Shown here in pieces: positions 9,506-20,823 of a DNA stretch of 64,000 bases. The notes below the pieces were generated by a model that saw only the letters and a program-made list of their open reading frames with translations, searched no databases and was not told the origin of the DNA. The stretch comes from Nannocystis pusilla. Its GTDB lineage: Bacteria; Myxococcota_A; Polyangia; Nannocystales; Nannocystaceae. Numbering within the stretch: position 1 is the first letter of the stretch; each line of letters begins with the position of its first letter. The position numbers were made by a program, and so were the translations under genes. The DNA is taken from NCBI RefSeq assembly GCF_026626665.1, contig NZ_JAPNKE010000002.1, positions 166,501 through 230,500 of the forward strand, read 5' to 3'.

Positions 9506-9757
9506 TGAAAAACTCCTCGCTGACGAAGGAGCTGAACATTTCAGCCGGCGCTGAGGTGTCGCGCCTCGCCGGGCCGCGCAAGCAGGCGCCCGAACAGCCT
9601 CGTCATTCGCCCCCTGGGCTTGGCGGCGGCCCGCGGTTTCACCGCCACGATGAACAATCGCGGCATGCTGGCTTCGGCGGCTGGACCGCGAGCATGTCAA
9701 CGGGCGAGCGCGCGACGCTCAGGGAGAGCCGATGGACCGGGATGCGCGCCGCGAGCA

Positions 9758-10759
9758 TCACCGCCCGCGGAGCAGCTGCGCGAGGTTGCAGCCGCGCTGT
9801 TCGCCGAGATCGCAGGCCTTTACGGCCAGGCGTAGACCCTCGCCGACATCGACCGTCACGCCGCCCACGCCGTTGACGTAGACGGTGGCGAGGTTGTTGC
9901 ACGCCCGGGCGCCGCCCGCGTCGCAGGCCTTCTGGAGGGTCCGAACCCCGCGCTCCGGATCTGCCGTGAGGCCCTGGCCGAGGAGGAGCGCGATGCCGAG
10001 ATCCGAGCAGGCATTGAGTTCGCCGAGCTCGCAGCTCTTTGCTATCAGCTCGAACGCTCGCTCGAGATTCGCGGTGACGCCTCGGCCCTGCGCGTACAGC
10101 CCCCCGAGGAACGCGCAGGCGTCCGACGAGCCCGCAGCGCAGCCGCGCTCGTAGTATTGGGCCGCCAGCGCCGGGTCGCGCTGTCCGGCGACCCCCGTCT
10201 CGTGGGCCTGGCCGAGGTTGGCGCACGCCTGCGCGCTGCCGCCGGTGCAGCCGCGTTCGAACAGGCTGATCGCTCGCGGATAATCGAGGGGCACCCCGGC
10301 GCCGGTGCCGTACAGCGTCCCGAGGTTGGCGCAGCCGCTCGGATCGCCGCCGTCGCACGCACGCGTGAGCGCGGCCAGGGCCCGCGCGAGGTCGGGGACC
10401 ATCCCGTCTTTGTCTCGCAGGTGCATCGCCCCGAGGTTGGCGCAGGCCGCGGCCAGGCGGGCGTCGCAGCCGCGCTGAAACAACGCCAGCGCCGCTGCCA
10501 GGTCGCGCGGCCCGTGCTTGCCCTCCATGCGCCGGAGCCCGAGGTCGTTGCACGACGGCGCGTGCCCGGCGTCGCAGTTGATGCGCAGCGCCGCGGCCGA
10601 ACTGTCCGGATCGCCCGGCGCCTCGTTCGCCGGCGCTTCGCAGCCGCGGGCGGCCGGGTCGCGCTCGCTGCATTTCTGCGGCGGGTCTGGGCTGGCAGGG
10701 CGACAGCCGGGGGCGAGCGCGACGATCGCGACCATGAACAAAAACCGGGGGCCGGACAT
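9758..10759 (-). CDS. Sel1-repeat lipoprotein
   Basis: A 333-residue protein with signal MSGPRFLFMVAIVALAPGC followed by about seven Sel1-like repeats, each with an A-x-x-C-x-N/D-L-G core (for example AACANLGAMH, SGCANLGTLYGTGAG, QACANLGQAHETG, RACNNLATVYVNG) and a second helix ending in FERGC or similar. The regularly spaced cysteines are typical of HcpA-type exported Sel1 proteins, where they form disulphides. Such repeats mediate protein-protein contacts; the partner is unknown. I chose ATG 10759 because the frame upstream lacks a signal peptide. It is divergent from the M23 peptidase, and the 91 bp between must hold both promoters. Confidence 0.83.
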   Translation of the reverse strand: MSGPRFLFMVAIVALAPGCRPASPDPPQKCSERDPAARGCEAPANEAPGDPDSSAAALRINCDAGHAPSCNDLGLRRMEGKHGPRDLAAALALFQRGCDARLAAACANLGAMHLRDKDGMVPDLARALAALTRACDGGDPSGCANLGTLYGTGAGVPLDYPRAISLFERGCTGGSAQACANLGQAHETGVAGQRDPALAAQYYERGCAAGSSDACAFLGGLYAQGRGVTANLERAFELIAKSCELGELNACSDLGIALLLGQGLTADPERGVRTLQKACDAGGARACNNLATVYVNGVGGVTVDVGEGLRLAVKACDLGEQRGCNLAQLLRGR

Positions 10760-10850
10760 GAGCGGGCGCGAGGCTACCACGCGCCCGCATCGGCGAGAGA
10801 CCGCGCGGTCCGCCGATTTCGCCTTGTCGGGGCGAGCGCGGCGATGTCTC

Positions 10851-11921
10851 ATGTCGGGCATGCGCTCGTTCGCGTCCACGCTCCTCGCGTCGCTCCTCAC
10901 GTTCTCGATCGGCTGCGCCCCCGCGCCGGCGACCCGATGTCCGGAGCCCGCGGTCGTTCCCGCGGCCGCGCCGAGCCCCGCGGCCGTGGAGCCGGCGGCG
11001 GCGCCCGTGTCTGCGACCTCGACCGCGGCCGAGGTGGTGCAGTGGATCAACGCCGGCGACGGCGAGGCCCTGTTCGCCCGCTTCTCGGCCCAGATGCAGG
11101 CCGCGGTGCCGCTGACGCAGGTGCAGCCGCTGTTCGAGTCGCTGGTCGCGTCGCGCGGCCGCCTCACCGGGGTCGCGCCGATCGAGGCCGGCGAGCGTAA
11201 AGGTCGCTTCCGCCTGGTGGCCGAGCGCGGCGAGTGGGAGCTGCAGGTGACGCTCGACGAGCAGGGCAAGATCGCCGGGATGCTCGTCAAGGAGCCCGAG
11301 GACCCGGCCCCGCCGGTGGCCCGCAGCGCGCCGATGGGCCTGCCGTTCCGCGGCGAATGGCTGGTGTTCTGGGGCGGCGACCGCAAGGAGCTCAATCACC
11401 ACGTCGATCACCCGTCGCAGCGGCGCGCCGCCGATCTGGTGATCGTCGACGCCGGCGGCAAATCGCACAAGGGCGACGGCCGCGCGCTCACGGATTATTA
11501 TGCGTACGGCCAGGACATCCTGGCGATGGCCGACGGGGTGGTGGTCACGGTCGTCGACGGCGTGCCCGACAGCCCGCTCGGCGAGCGCAATCCTTACATG
11601 GCGCCCGGCAACATGGTGGTGATCCGCCACGAGGGCGAGGTCCACTCGGCCTATGCCCATTTGATCCCGGGCAGCATCAAGGTGAAGCCCGGGGCCAAGG
11701 TCCGGCGCGGGCAGGTGCTCGGCGCCTGCGGCAACAGCGGCAACTCGAGCGAGCCGCACCTGCACGTGCAGCTGCAAGACGGGCCGCGCTTCGAGAAGAG
11801 CTGGGGCCTCGAGGCGGTGTTCGCCGAGGCGACCGTGACGCGCGACGGCGCCGCGGCGCCGCGCTCGGACTACAGCTTTTTGAAGGGCGACAAGGTCGCG
11901 CCGCCCGCGAAGAAGAAATGA
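10851..11921 (+). CDS. M23 family metallopeptidase lipoprotein with DUF3887-like domain
   Basis: About 356 residues. Signal and lipobox MRSFASTLLASLLTFSIGC, a Pro/Ala linker, then a DUF3887-like domain (INAGDGEALFARFSAQMQ) and a C-terminal LytM/M23 domain. Zinc-site motifs are visible: H-x3-D-like NHHVDHPSQ at the start of the peptidase and HLHVQLQDG at the end, with the usual GNMVVIRH and SAYAHL blocks between. M23 enzymes cut cell-wall cross-links; the lipoprotein anchor suggests periplasmic action. ATG 10851 or 10860 are both possible starts. Divergent partner of the Sel1 lipoprotein. Confidence 0.83.
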   Translation: MSGMRSFASTLLASLLTFSIGCAPAPATRCPEPAVVPAAAPSPAAVEPAAAPVSATSTAAEVVQWINAGDGEALFARFSAQMQAAVPLTQVQPLFESLVASRGRLTGVAPIEAGERKGRFRLVAERGEWELQVTLDEQGKIAGMLVKEPEDPAPPVARSAPMGLPFRGEWLVFWGGDRKELNHHVDHPSQRRAADLVIVDAGGKSHKGDGRALTDYYAYGQDILAMADGVVVTVVDGVPDSPLGERNPYMAPGNMVVIRHEGEVHSAYAHLIPGSIKVKPGAKVRRGQVLGACGNSGNSSEPHLHVQLQDGPRFEKSWGLEAVFAEATVTRDGAAAPRSDYSFLKGDKVAPPAKKK

Positions 11922-12021
11922 GGCCGCGTCGCCAGCTTCGGCAGCAGGATCGCGCACCGCCGACCACGCGGCGCCGGGCTTCGCTCGCGCGGGCGGCGGG
12001 GCGCTGATATCATCGACGTCG

Positions 12022-12927
12022 ATGAATCGCCTGTTCGAGGCCGAGGTGTTCGTGCGGGTGGTCGAGGACGGCAGCCTCACTGCGGCGGCGCGGCGGCTGG
12101 AGATGACGACGTCCTACGTGAGCAAGCTGATGACGCGGCTCGAGGAGCGGCTGGGCGCGCGGCTTCTGATACGGACCACGCGCAAGCTGTCGCTGACCGA
12201 GACGGGGCGGGCCTACTTCGAGCGCTGCACCGAGGTGATCCGCGGGCTCGAGGAGGCCGAGCAGCTGGCGGCGGACCTGCAGCAGGCGCCGCGCGGGACG
12301 CTGCGCCTGACGGTGCCGAACGCGTTCGGCTCGCTGTTCGCCCTGGGCGTGCTGTCCGAGTTCAAGGCGCGCTTCCCCGAGCTCTCGCTCGAGCTGGTGT
12401 TCCTCGATCGCCAGGTCGACCTGATCGGCGAGGGCTTCGACGTGGGCCTGCGGATCGGCGAGCTCGGCGACGAGCGGCTGATCGCGCGCCGCCTGGCGAG
12501 CACCGACCGCATCGTGCTGGCCAGCCCGCGCTACCTCGAGCGGGCCGGGACGCCGCGCGAGCCGGAGGCGCTGGGCGAGCACGAGTGCCTGCGTTACGCC
12601 TATCACGCGGCGCCGGGGCGGTGGAAGGTGCAGGGGCCGCGCGGCGTGGTCGAGGTCGACGTCACGGGGCACATGGTCGCCAATCACGGGTCGATGCTGG
12701 TCGAGGCGGCCGCGCAGGGGCTCGGGCTGGTGTTCGTGCCGGTGCTGCTGGCGGCGGCCGAGCTGCGCGCGGGTCGGCTGCGCCGCGTGTTGCCGGCGTG
12801 GCACTGGCCGCTCGGATTGTTCGCAGTGTATCCGCCGACGCCGCGGGTGCCGGCGAAGACGCGAGCGCTCGTCGATTTCCTGGTCGAGCGCATGCGCGAG
12901 CCGCCCTGGGCCGGGCTCACTGGTTGA
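12022..12927 (+). CDS. LysR family transcriptional regulator
   Basis: A 301-residue LysR regulator: winged helix-turn-helix at residues ~1-60 (SLTAAARRLEMTTSYVSKLM, ARLLIRTTRKLSLTETG) and a periplasmic-binding-like effector domain with FLDRQVDLIGEGFDVGLRIG. The effector domain matches the subgroup next to DgcR/CrgA-like regulators. Target and ligand are not visible. Its last 11 bases overlap the convergent lipoprotein gene that follows. Start ATG 12022 gives the family-typical MNRLFEAEVFVRVVEDGS opening. Confidence 0.9.
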   Translation: MNRLFEAEVFVRVVEDGSLTAAARRLEMTTSYVSKLMTRLEERLGARLLIRTTRKLSLTETGRAYFERCTEVIRGLEEAEQLAADLQQAPRGTLRLTVPNAFGSLFALGVLSEFKARFPELSLELVFLDRQVDLIGEGFDVGLRIGELGDERLIARRLASTDRIVLASPRYLERAGTPREPEALGEHECLRYAYHAAPGRWKVQGPRGVVEVDVTGHMVANHGSMLVEAAAQGLGLVFVPVLLAAAELRAGRLRRVLPAWHWPLGLFAVYPPTPRVPAKTRALVDFLVERMREPPWAGLTG

Positions 12928-13936
12928 GCTCGGCGTAAGTGTTGGGCACGTTGACCTGCTTGTGAATCCAGTCCCACAGGCGGTAGCCCTGATAGTCGGG
13001 CAGGTCGACCGCGGCGACCGTGGCCTCGAGGTCGAGGCCGTCGTCGACGGCGGTCTGGACCCCGGCGATCATGGCCCGCAGGTAGCCGATCGAGAAGTCC
13101 ATGGCGGCGGGCGCGAGCGGGCGGCCGTGGCCGGGCACGACGATCGCGTCGGAAGGCAGCGATGCCTGCACCGCGGTGAGCGTGACCTCGGCGGCGGCGC
13201 CGTTGCCGGCGAGCAGCCAGGGGATGCCGGGCTCCTCGGTGACGAAGGCGTTGCCGGTCCACAGCACCTTGGCGTCGGGGACGTAGACGAACAGGTCGCC
13301 GGGGGTCTGGGCGAAGCCGTAGTGACGCGCCTCGACGGTGACGCCGCCGAGGTCGACCGACCAGCCGTCGTCGCTCACGCGGATGTCGGCCGCGACCGGC
13401 TCGATCTCGTCGATGCCCTGATCGGCGCCGAAGTTGGCCTCCATGAACGCGACGTCCTCGTCGAAGTTCGCGGCGATATAGTCGGCGGTCTGCTCGTGCT
13501 GCACGACCTCGACGTCGTCGGGGAGGAAGACGTTGCCGAAGGTGTGATCGCCGTGGCTGCTGGTGTTGACGACGTAGCGGATCGGCCTGTCGGTCTCGGC
13601 CTGGACCAGGGCGACCGCCTGACAGAACAGCTGACGATTGATCATGCTCTCGACCATGAGCACGCCGTCCTCGCCGACGACGAAGCCGCCGCTGGTGGCC
13701 AGCGGGATGCCGGCGGGGCCGTGCTCGGCGGCGTCGCGGTCGTAGATGGCGAACACGCCGGGCGCGAGCTCCTCGGAGACGAGCCGGATCGCGTTGGGCG
13801 TCCAGGCGTAGGCGGGGTTCGGCTCGACGAAGCTGGGCGCGCCGTCACAGGCGCGGAAGGTCTGGGTCGCCTCGGTGGCGCTGCCGCCACAGCCGGCGAC
13901 GAGGAGGGCGAGGAGGACGGGCGAGAAACGCTGCAT
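12917..13936 (-). CDS. Metallo-beta-lactamase-fold lipoprotein
   Basis: A 339-residue protein: lipobox LLALLVAGC, a short linker, then a metallo-beta-lactamase fold. Seen: VVNTSSHGDHTFGN (metal site), YGFAQTPGDLFVYVPDAKVLWTGN, and VVPGHGRPL near the end. The canonical HxHxDH reads SSHGDH here, so the first histidine is replaced by serine and the usual zinc-1 site would lack a ligand. The family includes hydrolases of many substrates (quinoprotein relay/SoxH-like, beta-lactamases), so function cannot be given. Start at 13936 follows from the signal peptide; the frame is open further up through a duplicated segment. Its 5' end lies in that ~250-bp duplication. Confidence 0.8.
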   Translation of the reverse strand: MQRFSPVLLALLVAGCGGSATEATQTFRACDGAPSFVEPNPAYAWTPNAIRLVSEELAPGVFAIYDRDAAEHGPAGIPLATSGGFVVGEDGVLMVESMINRQLFCQAVALVQAETDRPIRYVVNTSSHGDHTFGNVFLPDDVEVVQHEQTADYIAANFDEDVAFMEANFGADQGIDEIEPVAADIRVSDDGWSVDLGGVTVEARHYGFAQTPGDLFVYVPDAKVLWTGNAFVTEEPGIPWLLAGNGAAAEVTLTAVQASLPSDAIVVPGHGRPLAPAAMDFSIGYLRAMIAGVQTAVDDGLDLEATVAAVDLPDYQGYRLWDWIHKQVNVPNTYAELNQ

Positions 13937-14131
13937 GCCGCTACGATGCGGCGGGCGGCCCGGTCCGAGTAGCCGCGCGCGGGGACAGGCACTGTTTCCC
14001 GAGCGTCCACAGTGAGGCGGAGGGCGCCAGGGAGGCCCGCCCGGGTCACTTCGCGCGAGGGCGGCCGAGATCGAGGCGTCGACGAGCGCGCCGGCGAGGG
14101 TGCCGACGGCGAGGAGGATGGTGTAGCCCGG
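13886..14131. repeat. Direct duplication, copy A (left of the TPR gene)
   Basis: This segment is roughly 80% identical by eye to 15209-15467. Shared stretches include GCCGGCGACGAGGAGGG, GATGCGGCGGGCGGCC, CGCGCGCGGGGACAGGC, CCGAGCGTCCAC and GTGCCGACGGCGAGGAGG. Read leftwards, copy A holds a degenerate 3' end of the membrane-protein gene, the intergenic stretch, and the intact 5' end of the metallo-beta-lactamase-fold gene. Confidence 0.85.
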
Positions 14132-14274
14132 GCTCGACGTCGCATCCGTGCGAACGGCACTCGCAATTCTACGCGTCCCACGCGCGCGAAGGGCCGCGAT
14201 GCCCGTCTCTGGGCGACGATCGGCTCCCCGGCGGGGGTTTGCTCCGCCGTCGCCGGCCGTGTTACCCGGACCGC

Positions 14275-15150
14275 ATGCAGCCCTTCGAGCTCGGCGTCGC
14301 ACTCAAGCAAGAACTCGAGCGCGGGGCGGTCGCCGCCGCCACGCTCGACGAGGTGGTCGCGCTGCTCGACGGCGCGGCGCAGCCGGACCGGGCCGCGTTC
14401 CTGGAGCCGCTGTTCTGCGCCATGCCGGCGCAGGAGGAAGCGCAGCTGACCGCCGTCCGCGAGCACCTCGAAGCGCGGCCGCTCGCGCGCGTGGCGCTGC
14501 TCGACGTGCTGCTGACATGGACGCGCCTCGAGAAGCCGTTCGTCGCCTCGGTCGTCGCCTCGCTGGTCGCGCGCGACGAGGCGACCGCGATGGCGACCCT
14601 GGGCAAGCTGGCCGCGAGCCTCGCCGCGCCGTACCCCGATCATTTCTGGGAGAAGCCGTGGGGGTTGCGGCCGCGGATGCCGCTGTACGCCGTCGTCCAG
14701 GCGTGCCGGCGAGACGAACGCGCCGCGGTCGCCGCGGCCGCGGACGCGGTGCCGGGGCCGTGGCGCTGGAACGCGGAGGAGCTCGAGCAGGCCGCCTCGA
14801 GCCTCGCGCTCGACAACGACGCCGCCAGCGTGCGCGAGCTGATGCAGCGCGCGGTCGTGCTCGCGCCCGAGAGCGCCCGTTGTTGGTATCTGCTCGGCAC
14901 GGCCCTCACGCAGCTGCGTGACGACCGCGAGGCCCTGCCCGCGCTCGTGCGGGCCACCGAGCTCGGCGACGAGGACGCCTGGTACAACCGCGCCTGCGTC
15001 CACATGCGCCACGGGCAGGTCAACGCGGCGATCGCCGCGCTGGGCCGGGCCGTCGCGTCCGAGCCGAAGCTCCGCGTCGACGCGATCGGCGACGACGACT
15101 TCGCGACGGTCCTCGACCACCCCGAGTTCGTGGCGCTGATCGAATCATGA
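14275..15150 (+). CDS. TPR-containing protein
   Basis: A 291-residue, mostly helical cytoplasmic protein without a signal peptide. Residues ~185-260 contain two to three TPR-like helical pairs (ELMQRAVVLAPESARCWYLL, LGTALTQLRDDREALPAL, AWYNRACVHMRHGQVNAAI). It ends with DDDFATVLDHPEFVALIES, a tail often seen after TPRs in bacterial proteins. The N-terminal half, with an FLEPLFCAMPAQEEAQL helix, is unassigned. It sits alone on the plus strand between two copies of a direct duplication, so it may have been inserted or rearranged into a once-adjacent pair of minus-strand genes. Confidence 0.7.
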   Translation: MQPFELGVALKQELERGAVAAATLDEVVALLDGAAQPDRAAFLEPLFCAMPAQEEAQLTAVREHLEARPLARVALLDVLLTWTRLEKPFVASVVASLVARDEATAMATLGKLAASLAAPYPDHFWEKPWGLRPRMPLYAVVQACRRDERAAVAAAADAVPGPWRWNAEELEQAASSLALDNDAASVRELMQRAVVLAPESARCWYLLGTALTQLRDDREALPALVRATELGDEDAWYNRACVHMRHGQVNAAIAALGRAVASEPKLRVDAIGDDDFATVLDHPEFVALIES

Positions 15151-15152
15151 GA

Positions 15153-15168
15153 CTGTCTTGAAGGACAG
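15153..15168 (+). terminator. Short stem-loop directly after the TPR gene
   Basis: CTGTCTTGAAGGACAG begins three bases after the stop at 15150. It has a 5-bp stem (CTGTC/GACAG) and a six-base loop, with no T-run after it. It belongs to the TGTCC/GGACA palindrome family described in the findings. Confidence 0.45.
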
Positions 15169-15208
15169 ATGACGATCGAAAGGCATACGAGCCACATGGC
15201 GGGACAGC

Positions 15209-15467
15209 CGCTGCAGCCGGCGACGAGGAGGGCCAGGAGGCGGGCGAGCCGCGACGACGCTGCATGCCGCACGATGCGGCGGGCGGCCTGCTCGAGTCGC
15301 CGCGCGCGGGGACAGGCGTGGTTCCCCGAGCGTCCACGGTCGTCGCGCGACCCCCGGAGGCAGGGAAAGCCCGCCGGGGTCACTTGGCGCGAGGGCGACC
15401 GAGATCGAGGGCGTTGGCGAGCGCACCGGCGAAGGTGCCGACGGCGAGGAGGATGGTGTAGCCCGGG
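15209..15467. repeat. Direct duplication, copy B (right of the TPR gene), with a gene remnant
   Basis: Partner of 13886-14131. Read leftwards, it contains the intact 3' end of the membrane-protein gene (stop at 15380), the intergenic stretch and a broken copy of the first codons of the metallo-beta-lactamase-fold gene: LLALLVAGCSGCP is still readable around 15200-15240 in a shifted frame. This shows the membrane gene and the lipoprotein gene were once neighbours. Confidence 0.85.
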
Positions 15468-15901
15468 TGGGCGTTGCCCGCGAGCTCGCCGGCGAGGCCG
15501 AGGCCGAGAGTGAGGCCGCCCGCGAGCGCGAGGCCGCGGCCCGGCGAGTCGGCCGCCGCCGCGGTGCCGCCGGGGACCGCGGCGTGGAGGACGACGAGGA
15601 CGAGCGAGCGCGCGTCGTCCAGGCCGCGGAACCAGTCGGTGAGCGCTGCCAGGCAGGCGTAGGTGGCGAACCCTGCCGCCGCGGCGCCGGCGAACCCGAG
15701 CGCGCCGCGGACGAGCCGGCGCCGCCAGCCGGCGCTCGGCGAGAACACCGCCGCGCAATGCAGGGCGAGCAGCGGGAGGAGGAGCAGCCAGTACAGCCGG
15801 TCGTCGCCATGGCCTTGCGCGGCGACGAGGACGAGGACGATCACGACGGCCGCGAGCAGGCCGAGGCATACGGAGCGAAGGATTGTCACGAGTCGCAGCA
15901 T
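15380..15901 (-). CDS. Small polytopic membrane protein
   Basis: A 173-residue protein with about five hydrophobic segments: SVCLGLLAAVVIVLVLVAAQ near the N-terminus, then LYWLLLLPLLALHCAAV, ALGFAGAAAAGFATYACLAA, SLVLVVLHAAVPGG, and YTILLAVGTFAGALANAL at the end. No family recognised. Its 3' end is duplicated upstream of the metallo-beta-lactamase-fold gene. The start at 15901 places the first membrane segment at residues ~10-30. Confidence 0.65.
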   Translation of the reverse strand: MLRLVTILRSVCLGLLAAVVIVLVLVAAQGHGDDRLYWLLLLPLLALHCAAVFSPSAGWRRRLVRGALGFAGAAAAGFATYACLAALTDWFRGLDDARSLVLVVLHAAVPGGTAAAADSPGRGLALAGGLTLGLGLAGELAGNAHPGYTILLAVGTFAGALANALDLGRPRAK

Positions 15902-16141
15902 ACACCATGGGCGAAGCGAGGCGAGCGGCGATGGGGAATCTCATGGCGGCGGACGAGTCGAGCGCGCGTCCCATGAATGCCGACGCGAGCATGGCTCGCA
16001 GAGCGCAAACAGCTGCCGGCGGTCGGGAATTCGTTGCGCGCGGGGGCGAATGCGGGGATGTCCGAGGGACGTATTCGGCCGCTGCGAATGTCTTCGATTC
16101 GCGCGACGGCGAAGTGGACATTCGCCGGGTGGGGGGCGGAG

Positions 16142-16478
16142 CGGGGCTTGATTCGCAGGACGTGGTGTTCGCGTGCGTGGCCGATCACAGGGTCGAGTCG
16201 GTCCTTCGCGGCGAGCGGAGCATGGAGAATGTCGGGGCAGGTCGGGGCTTGATGCGCACGACGTGCTGTTCGCGCGGGTCAGCGTTCACAGGGTCGAGGC
16301 GGTCCTTCGCGGCGAGCGGAGCACGGAGAATGTCGGGCGGAGCGGGGATTGATTCGTAGGACCTGTTGTTCGGGCGCGGGTCGGCAGTCACAGCGTCGAA
16401 GCGGTGCTTCGCGGCGAGTGAGCATGGAGAATGAAGGGAGAGCGGGATGATTCGCAGGACGTGTCTTGCGAGCGCGGG

Positions 16479-16480
<2 letters not shown>
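16142..16480. repeat. Tandem repeat, ~100-bp unit, four copies
   Basis: Units start at 16142, 16243, 16343 and 16443. Each begins CGGGGCTTGATTCGCAGGAC-like, carries GTTCACAGGGTCGAGGCGG and CCTTCGCGGCGAGCGGAGCA in the middle, and ends GGAGAATGTCGGG. The period is 100-101 bp, so it cannot keep one reading frame, and no protein is conserved across units. More degenerate copies may extend left to about 15960. The last unit runs into the 3' end of the kinase-TPR gene. The rest of 15902-16478 holds no gene I can support. Confidence 0.8.
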
Positions 16481-19369
<2,889 letters not shown>

Positions 19370-19372
19370 GCG

Positions 19373-20665
19373 TCAGCAGCTCCCACAAGCCAAGGCCAGC
19401 GACGCGCACTCGTCGGTCCACGCGACGTCGCAGCAGGCCGGCTTGCTGTCGCACACTGCCAGCACGCAATCGGAGCACGCGCGGTTGAGCGCCACGCCGG
19501 CCTCGCACGGGGCGTGCGCGCACAGCTGCGTGCCGGCGGCGCAGGACATCATGCAGCGCTCCTTGGCGTGGGCCTGGCACATGTCGTCCCACTGAGTATC
19601 GCAGCAGAACGCGTCGATGTAGTTGCAGACCAGATCGGTGCACCAGGTGCACTCCTCGGGCAGCGGCCCGCCGACCTCGCACTCGTTATGCTCGCTGAAC
19701 GGCCCGGCGCACAGCTGGTCCCAGCCGTCGGTGGTCGAGCCCATGTCGGGGCCCGTGCTCGTGCTCGTGGTCGTGGTCCCGCTGGTCGAGACGTCTCCAT
19801 CGGTGGTGCCCGTGGAAGTGCTCGTGGCAGTGTCGGTGGGGTCGCCCTGCGTCGTCCCGGGATCGCCGCCGGTGGGGCCGGTGCTCGCGCTCGTCTCCCC
19901 GGTCGCGTCGGTGCCGGTGGCCTCCGACGCGCTCGCGCCGGCGGTCCCCGCGGTGGTCCACCCGGGTCCGCCCATCGTCTCGCCGCCGCTCAGGCCGCAC
20001 GCGCCCGAGATGTCCTCGGGGACAGCTGCGTCCGGGGTCTTGCCGCCGAGGCTGTCGAGCAGGCACTGCAGCGTGTTCTCGGGGATGACCTGCTGGGCGA
20101 GCACCTTCTGGGCGCAGCTCGGGAAGGTGGCGAGGCAGCCGAGGCCGCTCGCGCACTCGGCCCGCAGGGCGTCGACGAGGCTGTCGCCGAGCGGGAGGAC
20201 CAGCGCGCTGGCGGCCTTGAGCTCGGGCGGGCCCTCGGCGCGGCCGAGCAGCACGTCCGCGCAGCCGCCGACGCCGAACGCACACTCGTCGCAGAACTGG
20301 GCCACGAACGCCTCGTGCGCGGCGCTCGGCGCCAGCCCGCCGATGGCGCCGGCGAGGCACGAGAACGGCGAGCCGCCGGCCTGGATGCAGTCGCTCGCGC
20401 TGCGCAAAAAGCCGTCGCTGACGAGGCCGACGACGCTGGCGCAGTCGTCGATCATGGCCTGGTCGCACGGCGTCGCCGCGGCCGCGCAGGCGCCGACGTA
20501 CTCGGACAGCGACCCGCAGAACTGGGCCGCCGGCGTCAATTCGCTCCCGCCTCCCGACTTACCGCCGCCGCAACCGGGGGCCGTCAACGCCGCGGCGAGC
20601 AGCAGGCTGGAGAGGATGGAGGCGGCCGAGCGCCGCGTGGAGTGGTCGAGGTGAGAGGTGTGCAT
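19373..20665 (-). CDS. Cys-rich lipoprotein with CCDxxWxxxC repeats
   Basis: A 430-residue secreted lipoprotein: signal ending LLLAAALTAPGC, an N-terminal domain with regularly spaced cysteines (FCGSLSEYVGAC, CIQAGGSPFSCLAG, FCDECAFGVGGCADV), a ~90-residue Thr/Ser/Gly linker, and a C-terminal region with two copies of a small disulphide module, FCCDTQWDDMCQAHAKERC and ACCDVAWTDECASLALAC. These modules are frequent in Nannocystis-type myxobacteria; their role is unknown. It lies immediately upstream of the receptor kinase, so it may be a surface partner of that kinase (inference from spacing only). Confidence 0.8.
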   Translation of the reverse strand: MHTSHLDHSTRRSAASILSSLLLAAALTAPGCGGGKSGGGSELTPAAQFCGSLSEYVGACAAAATPCDQAMIDDCASVVGLVSDGFLRSASDCIQAGGSPFSCLAGAIGGLAPSAAHEAFVAQFCDECAFGVGGCADVLLGRAEGPPELKAASALVLPLGDSLVDALRAECASGLGCLATFPSCAQKVLAQQVIPENTLQCLLDSLGGKTPDAAVPEDISGACGLSGGETMGGPGWTTAGTAGASASEATGTDATGETSASTGPTGGDPGTTQGDPTDTATSTSTGTTDGDVSTSGTTTTSTSTGPDMGSTTDGWDQLCAGPFSEHNECEVGGPLPEECTWCTDLVCNYIDAFCCDTQWDDMCQAHAKERCMMSCAAGTQLCAHAPCEAGVALNRACSDCVLAVCDSKPACCDVAWTDECASLALACGSC

Positions 20666-20823
20666 GAACCGCTATCCCGCCGGGCCCGTGGTCCTCGTCC
20701 GGCGGCGCGACCCTAGCCGCCGCCCATCGCCGCAGCATCGATCGAACAGCGGAGGCGAGGCGCTCTCCCATGGGCGGCGGGTCGGTCATCCTGCCGATGG
20801 CCGCGCGCCGCCACGCGCGGGGC

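Noticed and set aside
14137..14302. Upstream start for the metallo-beta-lactamase-fold gene giving a ~460-residue protein
   Set aside because: The added part is translation of the duplicated 3' end of the membrane-protein gene in a similar frame; the signal peptide and lipobox begin at 13936.
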